Of a stretch of DNA of 64,000 bases, positions 23,601 through 33,553 are shown in pieces (within the stretch, counting starts at the first letter, position 1; every line of letters begins with the position of its first letter). This stretch comes from Agrypnia vestita (Eukaryota > Arthropoda > Insecta > Trichoptera > Phryganeidae). The position numbers and the translations under genes are program-made. The notes beneath the pieces are model-generated. The model did not search any database. It was not told the origin of the DNA and worked only from the letters and a program-made list of their open reading frames with translations. The stretch is taken from NCBI GenBank assembly GCA_016648135.1, contig JADDOH010002108.1, positions 186,001-250,000 of the forward strand, given 5' to 3'.

Positions 23601-24488
23601 AAATTAGAAATTATTAAAATTCACATTATTTAGCTAATTCTTTTTCTGATTAGATAATAGCTTGTTGTGGGGTAGATATCCTAATACTGGGGCAGATCTA
23701 TCTTTTTTGATGCGTTCCATGTATCTATGAGGAGATACGTGTCATATTTCGATGTGTTTGGCTGCTTTTCTCATTGACACGTTTCCATTTTTTTATAAAA
23801 TATTTTATAAAAGTGTGCTTTCTCAAAGGTTTCTTTGAATGTTTTTCCCCTATTTGTCTTTCGTCCTCTAGGTTTAACCATTTTTAACAACCAGGAACCT
23901 AAAATGACATTAACTTCCAATTACATTACATTATTATCTCGAAAGTGTCAATTGTTACTTGTTACAATTGACACTCTTTACACTGTTACAATTGACACCT
24001 TTTCGCCACATTGCATTAAGGTTATGTTTTATTTTAAAATATTTAAAAAAGCCGTTAAAATATATACACATCATGATAATAAACAATATTCTGAATACTA
24101 ACACACAATAAAATAATAAAAAATACTTACAATTTGACGAATACAAAAAGGTGACTATTTAATAATTTTTTTAATTCACTACGCCGAAATACGATGATAT
24201 CCAATATAACGATACTTTCAAACTGACATTAACGCAAAATGGCGTTCTTTGATAGCTACTGATCCCGTATAATAGACGGTACTGCTTGTCCCATTAAATG
24301 ACCAAAATTTAAAAATATACGGCGACTGTTACAATCGACACCTGTTACTATTGACACCACCTTCCCCTAATTCATCTCCCATACATTACTTTTGATTTTG
24401 TTAGTGTATATACTGCGATTTTTAATTTTTAGTATACATTGTTTTTTATACTATATGTTATACTATATTATATATACATTTTAGTATA

Positions 24489-24600
24489 CCTTTTAAATTT
24501 CTATTCACATCAGTTATTGGTTAGTAATTCATCTCCCATACATTACTTTTGATTTTGTTAGTGTCTATACTGCGATTTTTAATTTTTAGTATACATTGTA
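24489..24600 (+). repeat. Tandem duplicate preserving the empty pogo site
   Basis: This segment repeats 22298-22335 joined directly to 24370-24440. It reads TTATTGGTTAGTAATTCATC with one TA where the element sits in the other copy. Confidence 0.9.
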
Positions 24601-24640
24601 TCCTGATAAAGGGACCATTGGTCCCAAAACATGTTAATTT
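24598..24640 (+). ncRNA. Hammerhead-like motif (one-step decayed core)
   Basis: CTGATAA (CUGAUGA with G8 changed) is followed by a perfect six-pair stem II, GGGACC-ATT-GGTCCC. Then comes AAAA where GAAA is expected, and a self-complementary CATG with TTA after it. The changed residues are essential, so it is inactive as it stands. Confidence 0.5.
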
Positions 24641-24973
24641 AACAAAATAGTGTTTTTTACAAATTGTTTCCTTTATAATTATATAAATAGTGTTACCACA
24701 AAGCTACTATGTTAATGTTACACAGTTAATGAAGAATTTCTTTGTTAGAAAGTAGAACTGCTCGTGTTTAGAATGAGAGTTCGTTTACAGTATAATACAG
24801 TCAAGGTAATGTACATAATTCAGTGTATAATAGATATGTTAGATCTATATAATCAAATTAAATATATGAACTGTAAAAAATATATATGAAATATGTAATC
24901 TTCAAGGTCTGTACTTTAAATATAAATAAAAAATCATGATAGATAAAAAGAATAACTAAGGAGGTGAAAAATT

Positions 24974-25140
24974 AGCTTGTTGGTGTAATGATCATGACGC
25001 TTGCCTAGTGATCTGGTGGTCGGTGGTGCGAGCCCCATTCCAGGACACCATCAAGTTAGTTTTATTCTCATAGCACAAGCGTTTAGCTTATTTTGAGAAT
25101 AGTAATAATATTGATGCGACACGCATTTTTTTTTCGCAAT
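24974..25140 (+). repeat. tRNA-derived SINE family 2, copy 1
   Basis: tRNA-like head with an A-box-like TGGTGTAATGATCATG and a degenerate B box GGTGCGAGCCC (25025-25035). Its body (CACAAGCGTTTAGCTTATTT, ATATTGATGCGACACG) matches the minus-strand copy at 39582-39760. Confidence 0.7.
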
Positions 25141-25271
25141 CCCAATTATTTTTTTTGAAAAAAAATTGAAATTGGAGGAAAAATTGGATTGAAAATGGAA
25201 AAATGGGAAATTGAAAAAACTGTACAAAAATTTTTTGTACAGTTTATTCACTTTTCAATTTTTGAAAAATA

Positions 25272-26554
25272 TTAGGTCCTTACATATGAAATTGGCGTTT
25301 AGTATGGGAGGAACATAAAGCCGATTTTTTTTATTATAATATATTTATTTAATCAAAGTATGTAACATTGCTATCTATGCACTTTTGCCATCTCATAGGT
25401 AGTTCATCGATCCCTTTACTAAAAAAACCATTCGGACGGGAATCAATAAAATCTTTGAAGGCGGTTTGGACTGCCCCATCGGAGTTGAATTTTTTCCTTT
25501 GCAAGAAGTTATCCAAATTTCGAAAAAAATGGTAATCTGTTGGGGCAAGGTCCGGAGAGTACGGTGGATGTCTTAAACATTCCAATTGAAGCTCCTCTAA
25601 TTTGGTAGCCGTCTGTTGTGCAGTGTGTGGTCTAGCGTTATCATGAAGCAGCAGTGGCCTAGAGCGATTAACCAGCCTCGGTTGTTTAGCAGCTAGCTTT
25701 TCCATCATTGTTTGCAGTTGCTGACAATAGACATCTGCCGTAATCGTCTGGCCAGATTTAAGAAAGCTGTAGTGAACGACACCAGCACTAGTCCACCAAA
25801 CGCTCACAAGTAACTTTTTTGGAGTCAATTTTCGCTTGGGCATGGTTTGGCTGGTTCGGCAGGGTTCAGCCATTGCGATGAGCGCTTCCGATTATCGTAC
25901 AGGATTCACTTTTCATCACAGGTAATGATTCGATTTAAAATCCCTTCATTATTGTGCTGGTTGAGTAATACAACGCAGCAGTCAACGCGCGTTTGTTGAT
26001 TTGCTTCACTCAATTCGTGAGGTACCCACCTTTCAAGCTTTTTCACCTTACCATTTGCTTCAAGTGGATTAAAACAGTTTTATCACTAACACCGCAGCCT
26101 GCAGCTAACTCGGATGTGGTTTGCGATGGATCCGCTTCCACAATAGCCTTCAATTCTTCATTATCAACTTTGGTCTCCGGCCGTCCACGGGGCTTGTTCT
26201 GCAGGTCGAAATTTCCAGAACGAAAACGTTGGAACCAAAAACGCACTGTGTTTTTTTTTGCGGCACCGTCGCCATACACATCATTAATCCTTCGAGCCGT
26301 TTCTGCAGCACTGGTGCCACGGTGGAACTCGTACTCGTAAATAACGCGATATTTCAAGTTTTTCATTTTGTAAACTGAGTGACGCAAAGAAAAAAACAAT
26401 TGAGGAAAAAACAAATGAATTATAATTTTCAAAACACAAATACATGAGTAAATAGCTGTATAAATTCGGATTTGGAATTCCTAACCAAAGAGAAGATATT
26501 AGAGATCAAATTTGCCAGTACGGCAAAACGCCAATTTCATATGTAAGGACCTAA
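25272..26554 (-). mobile_element. Full-length mariner element (1,283 bp)
   Basis: Terminal inverted repeats of about 28 bp (TTAGGTCCTTACATATGAAA... at 25272, its complement ending 26554) flanked by TA duplications (25270-25271, 26555-26556). Length is the mariner standard. Encloses a minus-strand transposase with a stop and frameshifts. An isolated 21-bp A/T inverted repeat lies just outside at about 25218-25244. Confidence 0.95.
25349..26366 (-). pseudogene. mariner transposase (DD34D type), inactivated
   Basis: Begins MKNLKYRVIYEYEFHRGTSA at 26366 and reads through the paired helix-turn-helix region (TVRFWFQRFRSGNFDL, KPRGRP, LKAIVEADPSQTTSELA). It shifts frame near 26050 into KVKKLERWVPHELSEANQ, then ITCDEK*ILYDNRKR, where the usual Trp after the first catalytic Asp is a stop. 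It shifts again near 25840 and ends with LLLHDNARPHTAQ and YSPDLAPTDYHFFRNLDNFL, which hold the second and third catalytic Asp. The family encodes a cut-and-paste transposase of about 345 residues acting on TA sites. All catalytic Asp residues remain, so inactivation rests on one stop and two frameshifts. Confidence 0.93.
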
Positions 26555-26556
26555 TA

Positions 26557-26889
26557 TTATATGTTTATACGTGTTGTTATTTTGGAAATTTAATTCATTA
26601 TTATTACAGTAAACTGGTCAAATCTAATTTTAGCTGATAATCTCAGCACGTATCACCTTTTTTTACTGATATCCATATTTTTGAATGAAAATAATACTTA
26701 TCTCTGTTTGAATATCTACATTTGCTAAACTTACCTAAATACAACAATTTAAATTGCTCAAATCGCTCTCGAAGAAAGGATTTCCTACATAAATGAAGAA
26801 GAAATGTAATACCATATTACGAAATAAATTATTTTTAATTTTTTTTTGTTTTTTAAGTATATTTATTTGGTAGATTTTGGTAGGAATAC
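26557..26889. other. AT-rich intergenic DNA
   Basis: Nothing identified. Confidence 0.5.
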
Positions 26890-27436
26890 TGTCACGGGAT
26901 CATGGCTGTGGGAGGCAAATGGATCACTTGAAATTAATTGTCAATTTATTAATAAACTTAAATCACAGGATACGAATTACGAAAACAAATATATCTCCAG
27001 TTAGATCTATTCTGTAATACACATTAATTTTGTAATTTTCACTAATTACTCGTCTATGGAACGCTTTATACTCGCACGTCCGTGGTCGCACTTATTTCCG
27101 AACACCCGTTAGGTTCTCGCTGGTATTGCGCTTTTATCCATGACTTTCACTAGACGTCAACACAAAATTTACCGACACTCGGTGAGTACCATTGTAAATT
27201 TGTTCGCTGGTTGATTATCGCTCTTCGGATCACCGTTCACTTATCGCTTGGCAAAATAACTCTGAACTGCGCAGCTATCCACCATCCCTTATGCACTCAA
27301 AGTAGGTTAGCGAAACATCGGGAATGATTGACTGATTTCTCAAAATATCCAAAGGTTATGGTTTATTGGAGAGTAGTTCATGCAGAATGTTCGAAAGAGT
27401 TCGATGATATAATACCAGTTTAAGACTATCATGACA
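26890..27436 (-). repeat. Solo LTR (547 bp)
   Basis: Starts TGTCACGGG and ends ATGACA. Flanks ATAC (26886-26889) and TTAC (27437-27440) are a one-mismatch 4-bp target duplication. The minus strand carries a TATA box (CGAGTATAAAGCG, near 27065). GGCTGTGGGAGG and ATTACTCGTCTATGGAAC link it to the LTR relics at 39156 and 55385. No internal region is present. Confidence 0.65.
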
Positions 27437-27589
27437 TTACTTTATATTGCAAAAGAATGTTAATTAGAAGATTTTATGTCTATATAATATATTATAGTTT
27501 TCTTAACACAAATTATACTAACGAGACAAGCATAGTCTAACCAAAATTAGATATCATCTTTGAATGAGATTAAATTAATAAAAAAAATA

Positions 27590-27655
27590 AAAAATAAAAT
27601 TATTAATCAATTAGAAAATACATACAGAAAATTCAAATCAACGAAAAAATATTAA
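27590..27655 (-). repeat. SINE family 1 tail fragment
   Basis: ATTAATCAATTAGAAA followed by AAATCAACGAAAAAATATT matches the tail of the SINE at 46655-46800. Confidence 0.5.
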
Positions 27656-28595
27656 TAATTTAAAATTTAGTTTTAAAAATTCACGGGATTTTTTTCTGAA
27701 ATTGCAACTTCACAATAAAAATGTGTTCTTTAATATAATATAAAAATAATTATAATCGTAAATAACTTCCCTCCTAATTTGTAATTTCCTTTCGCACACA
27801 AAAATTTACCTACATTTTAAGGCAAGGGGTGATAGAAATATTTTTACGTTTAAGCTTACGAAAAACAGTACAAAAAAATGCTTCAAATAAAATATATTTT
27901 ACATTTTCTGTACGAAAAATAGTAATATTTTATGTTCATCAGTGAAGTCAAAAGACGGAATAAAACATTAGCGAAAAGAGCAGAACAAATAAAAACTTTG
28001 AATAAAGTATCTTACTAATGCACACAAGAATATTTTTTGTACGAAGCAAAAACTCCCCGACGTCCCCAAAGGATTCTCAAGTATGACGGAAACGCTTTCA
28101 AATATTTAAACGTAGACTAAAATAATACCAACCCAATTACACTCCGCACAAGGGAGGAAAGGCTGGTGGGTGAATTTCTGAAGACTGACCGTATTTATAT
28201 TTTACATCATCGATCGATATTCACTTTTTGGAGTTTTTACACCGAGAAGGTGTTGTAGTGAACCGGCGCTTTGTTAGTAGGGGAAGGGGCGTTCAAAGCT
28301 TGTGGATTTAGGTTAAGAAAATTTATTTAAAAGTAGTGGGAAAAAAAACTGTACCATTTTTAATTTTTTTAAAGGATTATTCAGATAAGAGTATTTAAGT
28401 ACCATACGTCGTATAGGTATTTATGTACCTTTCGCTTCAGCTTAGACTAACACTTAAAAATGTTGATTCATACTTTAGTCAAATCATTAGAAACACCGAC
28501 ATCTATATACTGGTTCACGTGGATGACAAATTTCAACCATAGATGGCGTTAGCGCAAGTCAAAGTGAAAAGAAAAAACGTGATGTATAAAAAACA
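27656..28595. other. AT-rich intergenic DNA
   Basis: Nothing identified. Confidence 0.5.
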
Positions 28596-28599
28596 TATA

Positions 28600-28810
28600 T
28601 ATTTATATCTACAACTTTCAAAAATGTTATACGAGTATATTTGGTGGTCGATCATTGATAGAATTGGTGAAGTTTACATTACGTAAAGGGATCACTTAAG
28701 CCAGCCATATGATAAACGTAAGTCGTAAGCCCTTTAAACACCCAAAGGCGTCCATACCCACTTACACATATAAATAGCTTCGTCTTTATGCGATATGTAT
28801 CTAATCTTAT
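28600..28810 (+). repeat. Dispersed repeat family A, copy 3
   Basis: Contains CTACAACTTTCAAAAATG, GGGATCACTTAAGCCAGCC, GTAAGTCGTAAG and TAAATAGCTTCGTC in family order. Confidence 0.8.
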
Positions 28811-29819
28811 CTAATCCTTGTATCTAATCTAATCTAATCAAAAACTTGCGATTATATTAATGTAAATCTATACAAGAAGATGTCGGTATAATTAAAATAT
28901 ATAAGATAAAAAGACACAACGTGGTGCATCGAAGCATATTGTAAGGCGCAACGTTATTTTTAGGATCTAAACAAATTTATGTACCGGCCAAAGCCATATC
29001 GAACACCCAACAGAGTACGTTTGCACTTGGGATGGTGATCCATGACATTGCACTTAACTTACGTAAGGATTCAGACAATTTTGAATATAAAGATATGAAT
29101 TAAATCAAATCAAGGTAACGAAAATGGCATTAGTCGGCATGTCTTATGTATGTCTTATAAGTTATACATTACGAAATAAAGTAGTCCCTCTGCCAACCAT
29201 TTTTGTTCCTAAAATGTTACTGTATTGTAAAGATTGTTCTTGTCCATTATTTTTTATTTGTTGTTGTTATTGTTATAAATATTTCAAATTTGTTTCTATG
29301 TTAAATACGTATGTTTGATACAGATTCATGCTCTTATACACACAAATACATATCAATAGCGTCTGTTTTATTTCCGAATAAATAAATGTGTATAATTTGC
29401 AATAATTCATTTTAATTTTTATTCTAATTCTACCCTCATTTCGTTCTAAGATTATTTTTTTTTTTAGATAGATTGCAAATAAATAAATAATCTTTGCTTT
29501 ATCATGTTGAATAATCTTAATAAGTATTTCTTTTTTAATTTTTGTTAATGGTACCGACGTTTTACTGTATTAATATAATATGATAAATAAATAGTATTAC
29601 TTCTTGTATTTCGTGCCAAATGACAGCACTGCACTTCTCTAGAAAAAGAGAACGACGCAAAATATCTCTTGTTTCAAAAATGTAATAGATTTCAATATGT
29701 GAATGGAATAATAGTTTAAATTTTCATGGAAACCACCCATAAAAATTCCAATTCATACAACACGATGACTTGACATCGATAAATTTGTTAAAATTTCTAT
29801 TAATCCATCATGTTTCAGG
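28811..29819. other. AT-rich intergenic DNA
   Basis: No gene or named repeat seen. Confidence 0.5.
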
Positions 29820-30180
29820 TTCGATTGTTACGGAACCTCCCCACTCGCCGTAGCACGGGGTGTCCCGCAGGGCTGCTGAAGTAATTGCGTGACTAATGGT
29901 GGCGCGTGGTCCTTGGGGTAGTTTTTCGTTTCTTTTTTTCATTATTTAATACGAAAGTGATCGAGAACACTTTAATAAATGTCAGGCGGGCGCCGCGTGT
30001 TTGATGTTTATTTTGCCCGGATTGTTGGCGCACTTCGGGCTGACGTTCTCCTCGGATTGGTGAAGGATATTGAGGGGATGATTTATTCGCTGGGGTGCTT
30101 GCACGTGCTATACACGAGCCCTACAAGCAGCGCTGAAATCATTATTCACGTGAAAATCGGAAAGAATTCGTTTTTAACGT
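29820..30180 (+). other. GC-rich island with a 67-codon open frame
   Basis: GC-rich DNA between AT-rich flanks. At 29822-29875 the plus strand reads SPLAVARGVPQGC before a stop, which resembles the GVPQG motif of reverse transcriptases, but nothing around it supports a retroelement. From 29979 a 67-codon frame (MSGGRRVFDVYFARIVG...) is unrecognised. It may be an exon fragment or a conserved non-coding element. Confidence 0.25.
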
Positions 30181-30654
30181 AGTTCATAAATCTAACCTTT
30201 TCGTAATATTAAATAAATGTTAAAAAAAACTATAAGAATAATGTTTTTACTGCACAGTTTGATTTAGCTTAATCGAAATATCAACAACTTCCCGATAATC
30301 TAGAGCTTTGAAACATTCAGTATTTATGTATTTTATATGACAGTGCAGTATTCAATTATATTCAACGTGACTTGTTTAACATTATGAGAGATGTAATTAA
30401 TTATATTATTTCATGTAGAGAAAAGAAAGAATTAATAACAAAAACACAGTATTTTGACATTTTAGTCGAGATAAGTATTATTCATAGAAAAAACATGTTG
30501 GATGAGTGTTTATTTTTGTGATATTTTTTACACAAATTCATATTATTTCAATAATTAATTATCTACCTGATAGTTTTTAACTTTTGTTGTTGATGGAATT
30601 GGCGTTAACATTTAGAGATTATTATATAAGGCGGAAAATATTAACTTGTTGCAT
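30181..30654. other. AT-rich intergenic DNA
   Basis: Nothing identified. Confidence 0.5.
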
Positions 30655-30687
30655 TTATGTGAGTTTTATGATATTTTCATAATTTTC

Positions 30688-30729
30688 TACTTAAGTTTCG
30701 AGAGTAACAAAATCTCTCATCAACAGGTG
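30688..30729 (-). ncRNA. Hammerhead-like motif, family B
   Basis: Minus strand TTGATGA, stem II GAGA/TCTC, GAAA, then a six-base palindrome CTTAAG (possible dimeric stem III) and TA. Core C3 is replaced by U. Confidence 0.4.
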
Positions 30730-30874
30730 AAGTATCAAACTGACTACTTTTGAAAATAGAATTATTACATTGATTAAGTTCAAATTCAAATAATTAATGG
30801 GTTAGGTACCGACTAACTAAACTCTTCTCCTCTCTCAATATTTCCGTTAAAACCACCCTCACACCAGTAACTTT

Positions 30875-31101
30875 CAGGGGTGTGCAGTAAGAACAAAAAT
30901 AATGACTTTTATTTAAACATACATTTGGAAAAAAATCGAAATTAAACATTTAACTGGCAGAATATTATAAAATATTAAAATATGAATAATTTGTTAATTA
31001 TTGTGATGGGAATATCACGAGATATATCCCTTATTTAAGTTTCTTTTTAAAATCTGTGCTTAGGAAAAAGTCATGCTTCTTGTTCTGACTGCACGCCCTT
31101 G
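30875..31101. mobile_element. hAT-type MITE, family C, copy 1 (227 bp)
   Basis: Ends CAGGGGTGTGCAGT and ACTGCACGCCCTTG are inverted over about 30 bp. Flanks GTAACTTT (30867-30874) and GTAACTCC (31102-31109) match at six of eight positions, the size of a hAT target duplication. No coding capacity. Confidence 0.75.
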
Positions 31102-31203
31102 GTAACTCCAACTCATTTTGTCAGTACCTAGCTAATAAATTATTTATATTTGAACCTAATCAATGTAAGAATTCTTTATTTAAAAGTAGTCAGTTTAATA
31201 ATT

Positions 31204-31247
31204 CACCAGTCGATGAGGGATTCTGTTACTCTCGAACCTTAAGTAGT
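31204..31247 (+). ncRNA. Hammerhead-like motif, family B
   Basis: TCGATGA, stem II GGGA/TCTC, GAAC and CTTAAG then TAG. Mirror partner of the minus-strand motif at 30688-30729. Confidence 0.4.
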
Positions 31248-31290
31248 TAAATATAAAAATATTATTGAACTCACAAACAACTGACAAATT

Positions 31291-32119
31291 TGGTATTTTT
31301 TACCTAATTGAATGAGTTTCTAGCTTTTCAATTGTTAAAATTAATGTTATAATCCGAATCAATTAAAAAAAGCGCGCACTCATTTTTTTGATTAGCTTCT
31401 TTTAATAGGTAATATCTTGTTTATTCCTACACGGCAGTATTGAAATATAGTGGCCTTAATTAGATGAGACAGGTCTCGTAATGTATCTTCACAAGTCTTA
31501 TTACTGGGTCGCCCTTACAGCTGACCCCAGGGTCTTACCATCCATCCACCATTAAGGAACTCCTCCGGGCCTTGTTTCGCTCAAAATTGTGCAAAGGATA
31601 ATATCTTTTTCTTAAAATATTTATTTATAATTATTTTTCCTAATTTCTTCTGAATAAAATTATTTCTTCTGTATGAATGTTAATAGTACTGCCTCCTACA
31701 TTAAAAAGAATTAATTTTATATCGTTGCTTCACGACTTAGGATCATGATCATCATTTCTGCATTCTGTTCTACTCCTCTGAGATGCCAATTACGATCATG
31801 ATCTGGTCAATCCATGGGGTTAGATTAATTCCTCTTCCTTTCGAGCATAAAACATATCTGCATGCTATCATCTCTTCTTGCGAGTTACCTGAAGTATTGG
31901 AAGACATGTCTTTTTTTTTGTTTACTGTTTTTAATATAATTGAATCTCATTGGTAAGACCGAGATCGGCGTTATATGATGATTTTTGAGTAGGTTTTTAT
32001 ATATTTTGTCTTTTTCGCCATTGAATTTCTCACAATAGAGTATACAAATCAAAATAATTAAATAATATTATTTTTATTTTAAATATTTAAAGCATTAATT
32101 TTGTTGTTAGACATTATAA
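31291..32119. other. Intergenic DNA, locally less AT-rich
   Basis: 31455-31600 and 31735-31880 are richer in G+C than their surroundings but show no frame or motif I recognise. Confidence 0.4.
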
Positions 32120-32161
32120 CAGAGTGTTAGTTAAATAAGTATAAACCACTACCAGATTTTA

Positions 32162-32203
32162 GGTCTACCGGTTTCGAGACATACTCGTCTCTTCGTCAAG
32201 ACG
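32162..32203 (-). ncRNA. Hammerhead ribozyme-like motif (type I form)
   Basis: Minus strand: TTGACGA, a five-pair stem II GAGAC/GTCTC, GAAA, palindromic CCGG and TA, then GACC. Core C3 is U here; the partner at 32348 keeps C3 but has A9 changed, so together they point to an intact ancestor. Confidence 0.6.
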
Positions 32204-32347
32204 GACACTACACTACCTAAGTTCACAACACTATACGAGTGCATGCTAATCTTTGACAAGATCAACACGCATGTGATAAAAATTGGTGAATGGTTAATAG
32301 TACAATGGTTGTGGTACATAGAATAGTGAACATAGTAGTGTTGTGTT

Positions 32348-32389
32348 GGTCCTGACGGAAAGGTGGGTACGTCTCGAAACCGGTAGACC
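32348..32389 (+). ncRNA. Hammerhead ribozyme-like motif (type I form)
   Basis: GGTC-CTGACGG ... GAAA-CCGG-TA-GACC: stem I GGTC/GACC pairs perfectly, CCGG is self-complementary and could form stem III between two copies, and TA is an allowed cleavage site. Stem II (AAGGTGGGTACGTCTC) has decayed and A9 is G. Confidence 0.6.
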
Positions 32390-32433
32390 TAAAGTCTGGT
32401 AGTGGTTTATAATGATTTAACTAACACTGTATA

Positions 32434-33103
32434 ATAATTAAATAACTTATCATTACATTATTCCATTTACTTCATATTCTATTCAAAATATTATAACGGT
32501 ATTGACCCAAGCTTGTCGCGCCCCTGGTCTTAGACTATGACATGTCAAAAAAAAGCATTCTGAGATAATTGGATACAAAGTTTCAATTCTCAGAAAGAAA
32601 TCAAAGAATGTGTAGTAAACCATTATATTTTTCGTATTGTACAAAATAATTTGTATTTTTACACCTCACTTCAATGAAATATTATTTATCCAGTGTGACG
32701 CGTAGAAAAACATTTATAATACATAAAGTTCATGACATAACAATAGATCGCATACCACACTTTTGTCATAATCAAGTTTTTTTGTGTCTTTAAAATGTGT
32801 TGATATGTAATCTGCCAAAAGCTTGTATCTAAAAAACAATTATTTCTGTCTCTTATTCCATTAAAACAATTCTTCATGTTCTATTTATTATAAAGAATCT
32901 AGGTATTATGCGGTTTTTTGCCTCCTCTATAAAATCTGTATTAGGTGAGTGGCTTTTGAGGTATTATTTAATCATAAGCTATATTAATGTCCAATGGTTC
33001 ATTATTTATGATCATGTATTCACTTCTCGTCTGACTTATATTTATAGGGAAGGTTTAACCACTTTAGAGTTTCGTTACCTTGCAGTTCTTAGTAAGAGCA
33101 ACA
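32434..33103. other. AT-rich intergenic DNA
   Basis: Nothing identified; a CGCGCCCCTGG at 32518 recalls hAT-type ends but has no partner. Confidence 0.4.
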
Positions 33104-33139
33104 GGTAAAGGATTACCTTTACCGAAACAATTATGTTTC
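33104..33139 (+). ncRNA. Two adjacent hairpins with GAAAC
   Basis: A perfect 8-bp hairpin GGTAAAGG-ATTA-CCTTTACC is followed at once by GAAACA-ATTA-TGTTTC, a second 6-bp hairpin. The stem-then-GAAAC order recalls hammerhead stem II, but the 5' core (CAACA) does not match. Confidence 0.35.
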
Positions 33140-33243
33140 GGAGGTAATTTATAATATTTTTATTTATAATAACCTCATTAATTCTTAAAATTATATGGTG
33201 TCTCTTTCCATAACTTTTCATGTTGTTAAATGTAAAATATTTA

Positions 33244-33276
33244 GATTGATAATGCCCTCATAAGACGAAAAAAGTA
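33244..33276 (+). ncRNA. Hammerhead-like motif, family D
   Basis: ATTGATAATGCCCTCATAAG then ACGAAAA; same sequence as the minus motif at 34544, with the GCC/GGC stem decayed. Confidence 0.35.
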
Positions 33277-33310
33277 TATAAAACTTCAAAACAAGTGTTT
33301 TTATTTCCTA

Positions 33311-33553
33311 CTAGCTGTACACCCGAGAAAAATCACGGAACATGAAAGTCCTTGTATAATATATATTATATTTTTGACGGTCCACAGAGAGGCGGTAGTA
33401 GCAACATGCGTTAAGTAGCCGTTTCGGGTTTGCTGGTTTGGGGTTCAAGCCCTATCTCCGTCTGTTTTATTTGGTTTCTGTAGCCGTGAATTCGAACGAA
33501 ATTATGAACAGACAGACAGACGGATGGACAGACAACTAAACTATTATGTTTGA
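33311..33553 (-). mobile_element. Short non-autonomous Helitron, copy 3
   Basis: Minus orientation: TC start at 33553 after A, CTAG end at 33311 before T, with a decayed hairpin (CCGTGATTTTTCTCGG) before the end. Its interior holds GGGGTTCAAGCCC (B-box-like, near 33440) and a (GACA)n run at 33510-33533. Confidence 0.8.

Larger units (their letters stand above)
22850..23881 (-). pseudogene. pogo/Tigger-like transposase, interrupted
   Basis: The minus strand starts ATG at 23881 with MVKPRGRKTNRGKTFKETFE. After a frame change comes NGNVSMRKAAKHIEI, the Psq-type helix-turn-helix that begins pogo-family transposases, then HRYMERIKKDRSAPVLGYLP. A later piece (about 23080-22990) reads VGMASKYWLIAFIRRNPSY, matching the family's DNA-binding to catalytic transition (GxDWxxxFxxRNPxLS). 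Retroelement fragments (23145-23600) lie in between. I find no catalytic DDE/D block, so most of the coding region was lost. Confidence 0.7.
22336..24367 (-). mobile_element. pogo-like DNA transposon (2,032 bp)
   Basis: Terminal inverted repeats of 25 bp differ at one base: GGGGAAGGTGGTGTCAAAAG at the left and the same with T for one A at the right. TA flanks both ends (22334-22335, 24368-24369). A duplicated copy of the surrounding DNA at 24489-24600 shows the site without the element and with a single TA, confirming the ends. Subterminal GTTACAATTGACACC motifs recur about nine times (22349, 22522, 22541, 22561; 23947, 23963, 23983, 24329, 24344). Transposase remnants lie on the minus strand, split by nested retroelement DNA. 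Confidence 0.9.
30655..31290. mobile_element. Inverted-repeat element with family B motif arms
   Basis: The minus arm (30655-30800) and plus arm (31160-31290) are inverted copies of one sequence (CTTAAGTAG, AGTCAGTTT, CTCTCGAA). Each carries a hammerhead-like motif pointing outward. The space between holds a hAT-type MITE. Confidence 0.6.
32121..32433. mobile_element. Inverted element with paired hammerhead motifs
   Basis: Arms of about 80 bp begin with the complement of AACTAACACT at both outer ends. They include AAACCACTACCAGA, GGTCTACCGGTTTCGAGAC and their complements, with few mismatches. Each arm ends inward in a hammerhead motif directed outward. About 130 bp lie between the arms. Confidence 0.75.

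Noticed and set aside
22823..24146. Several 60-90 codon frames on the plus strand
   Set aside because: Shadows of the decayed pogo-like transposase and nested retroelements.
25993..26378. Two plus-strand frames of 115 and 85 codons
   Set aside because: Antisense shadows of the mariner transposase.
29822..29875. GVPQG reverse transcriptase motif
   Set aside because: Only about a dozen residues, followed by a stop, with no neighbouring reverse transcriptase motifs.
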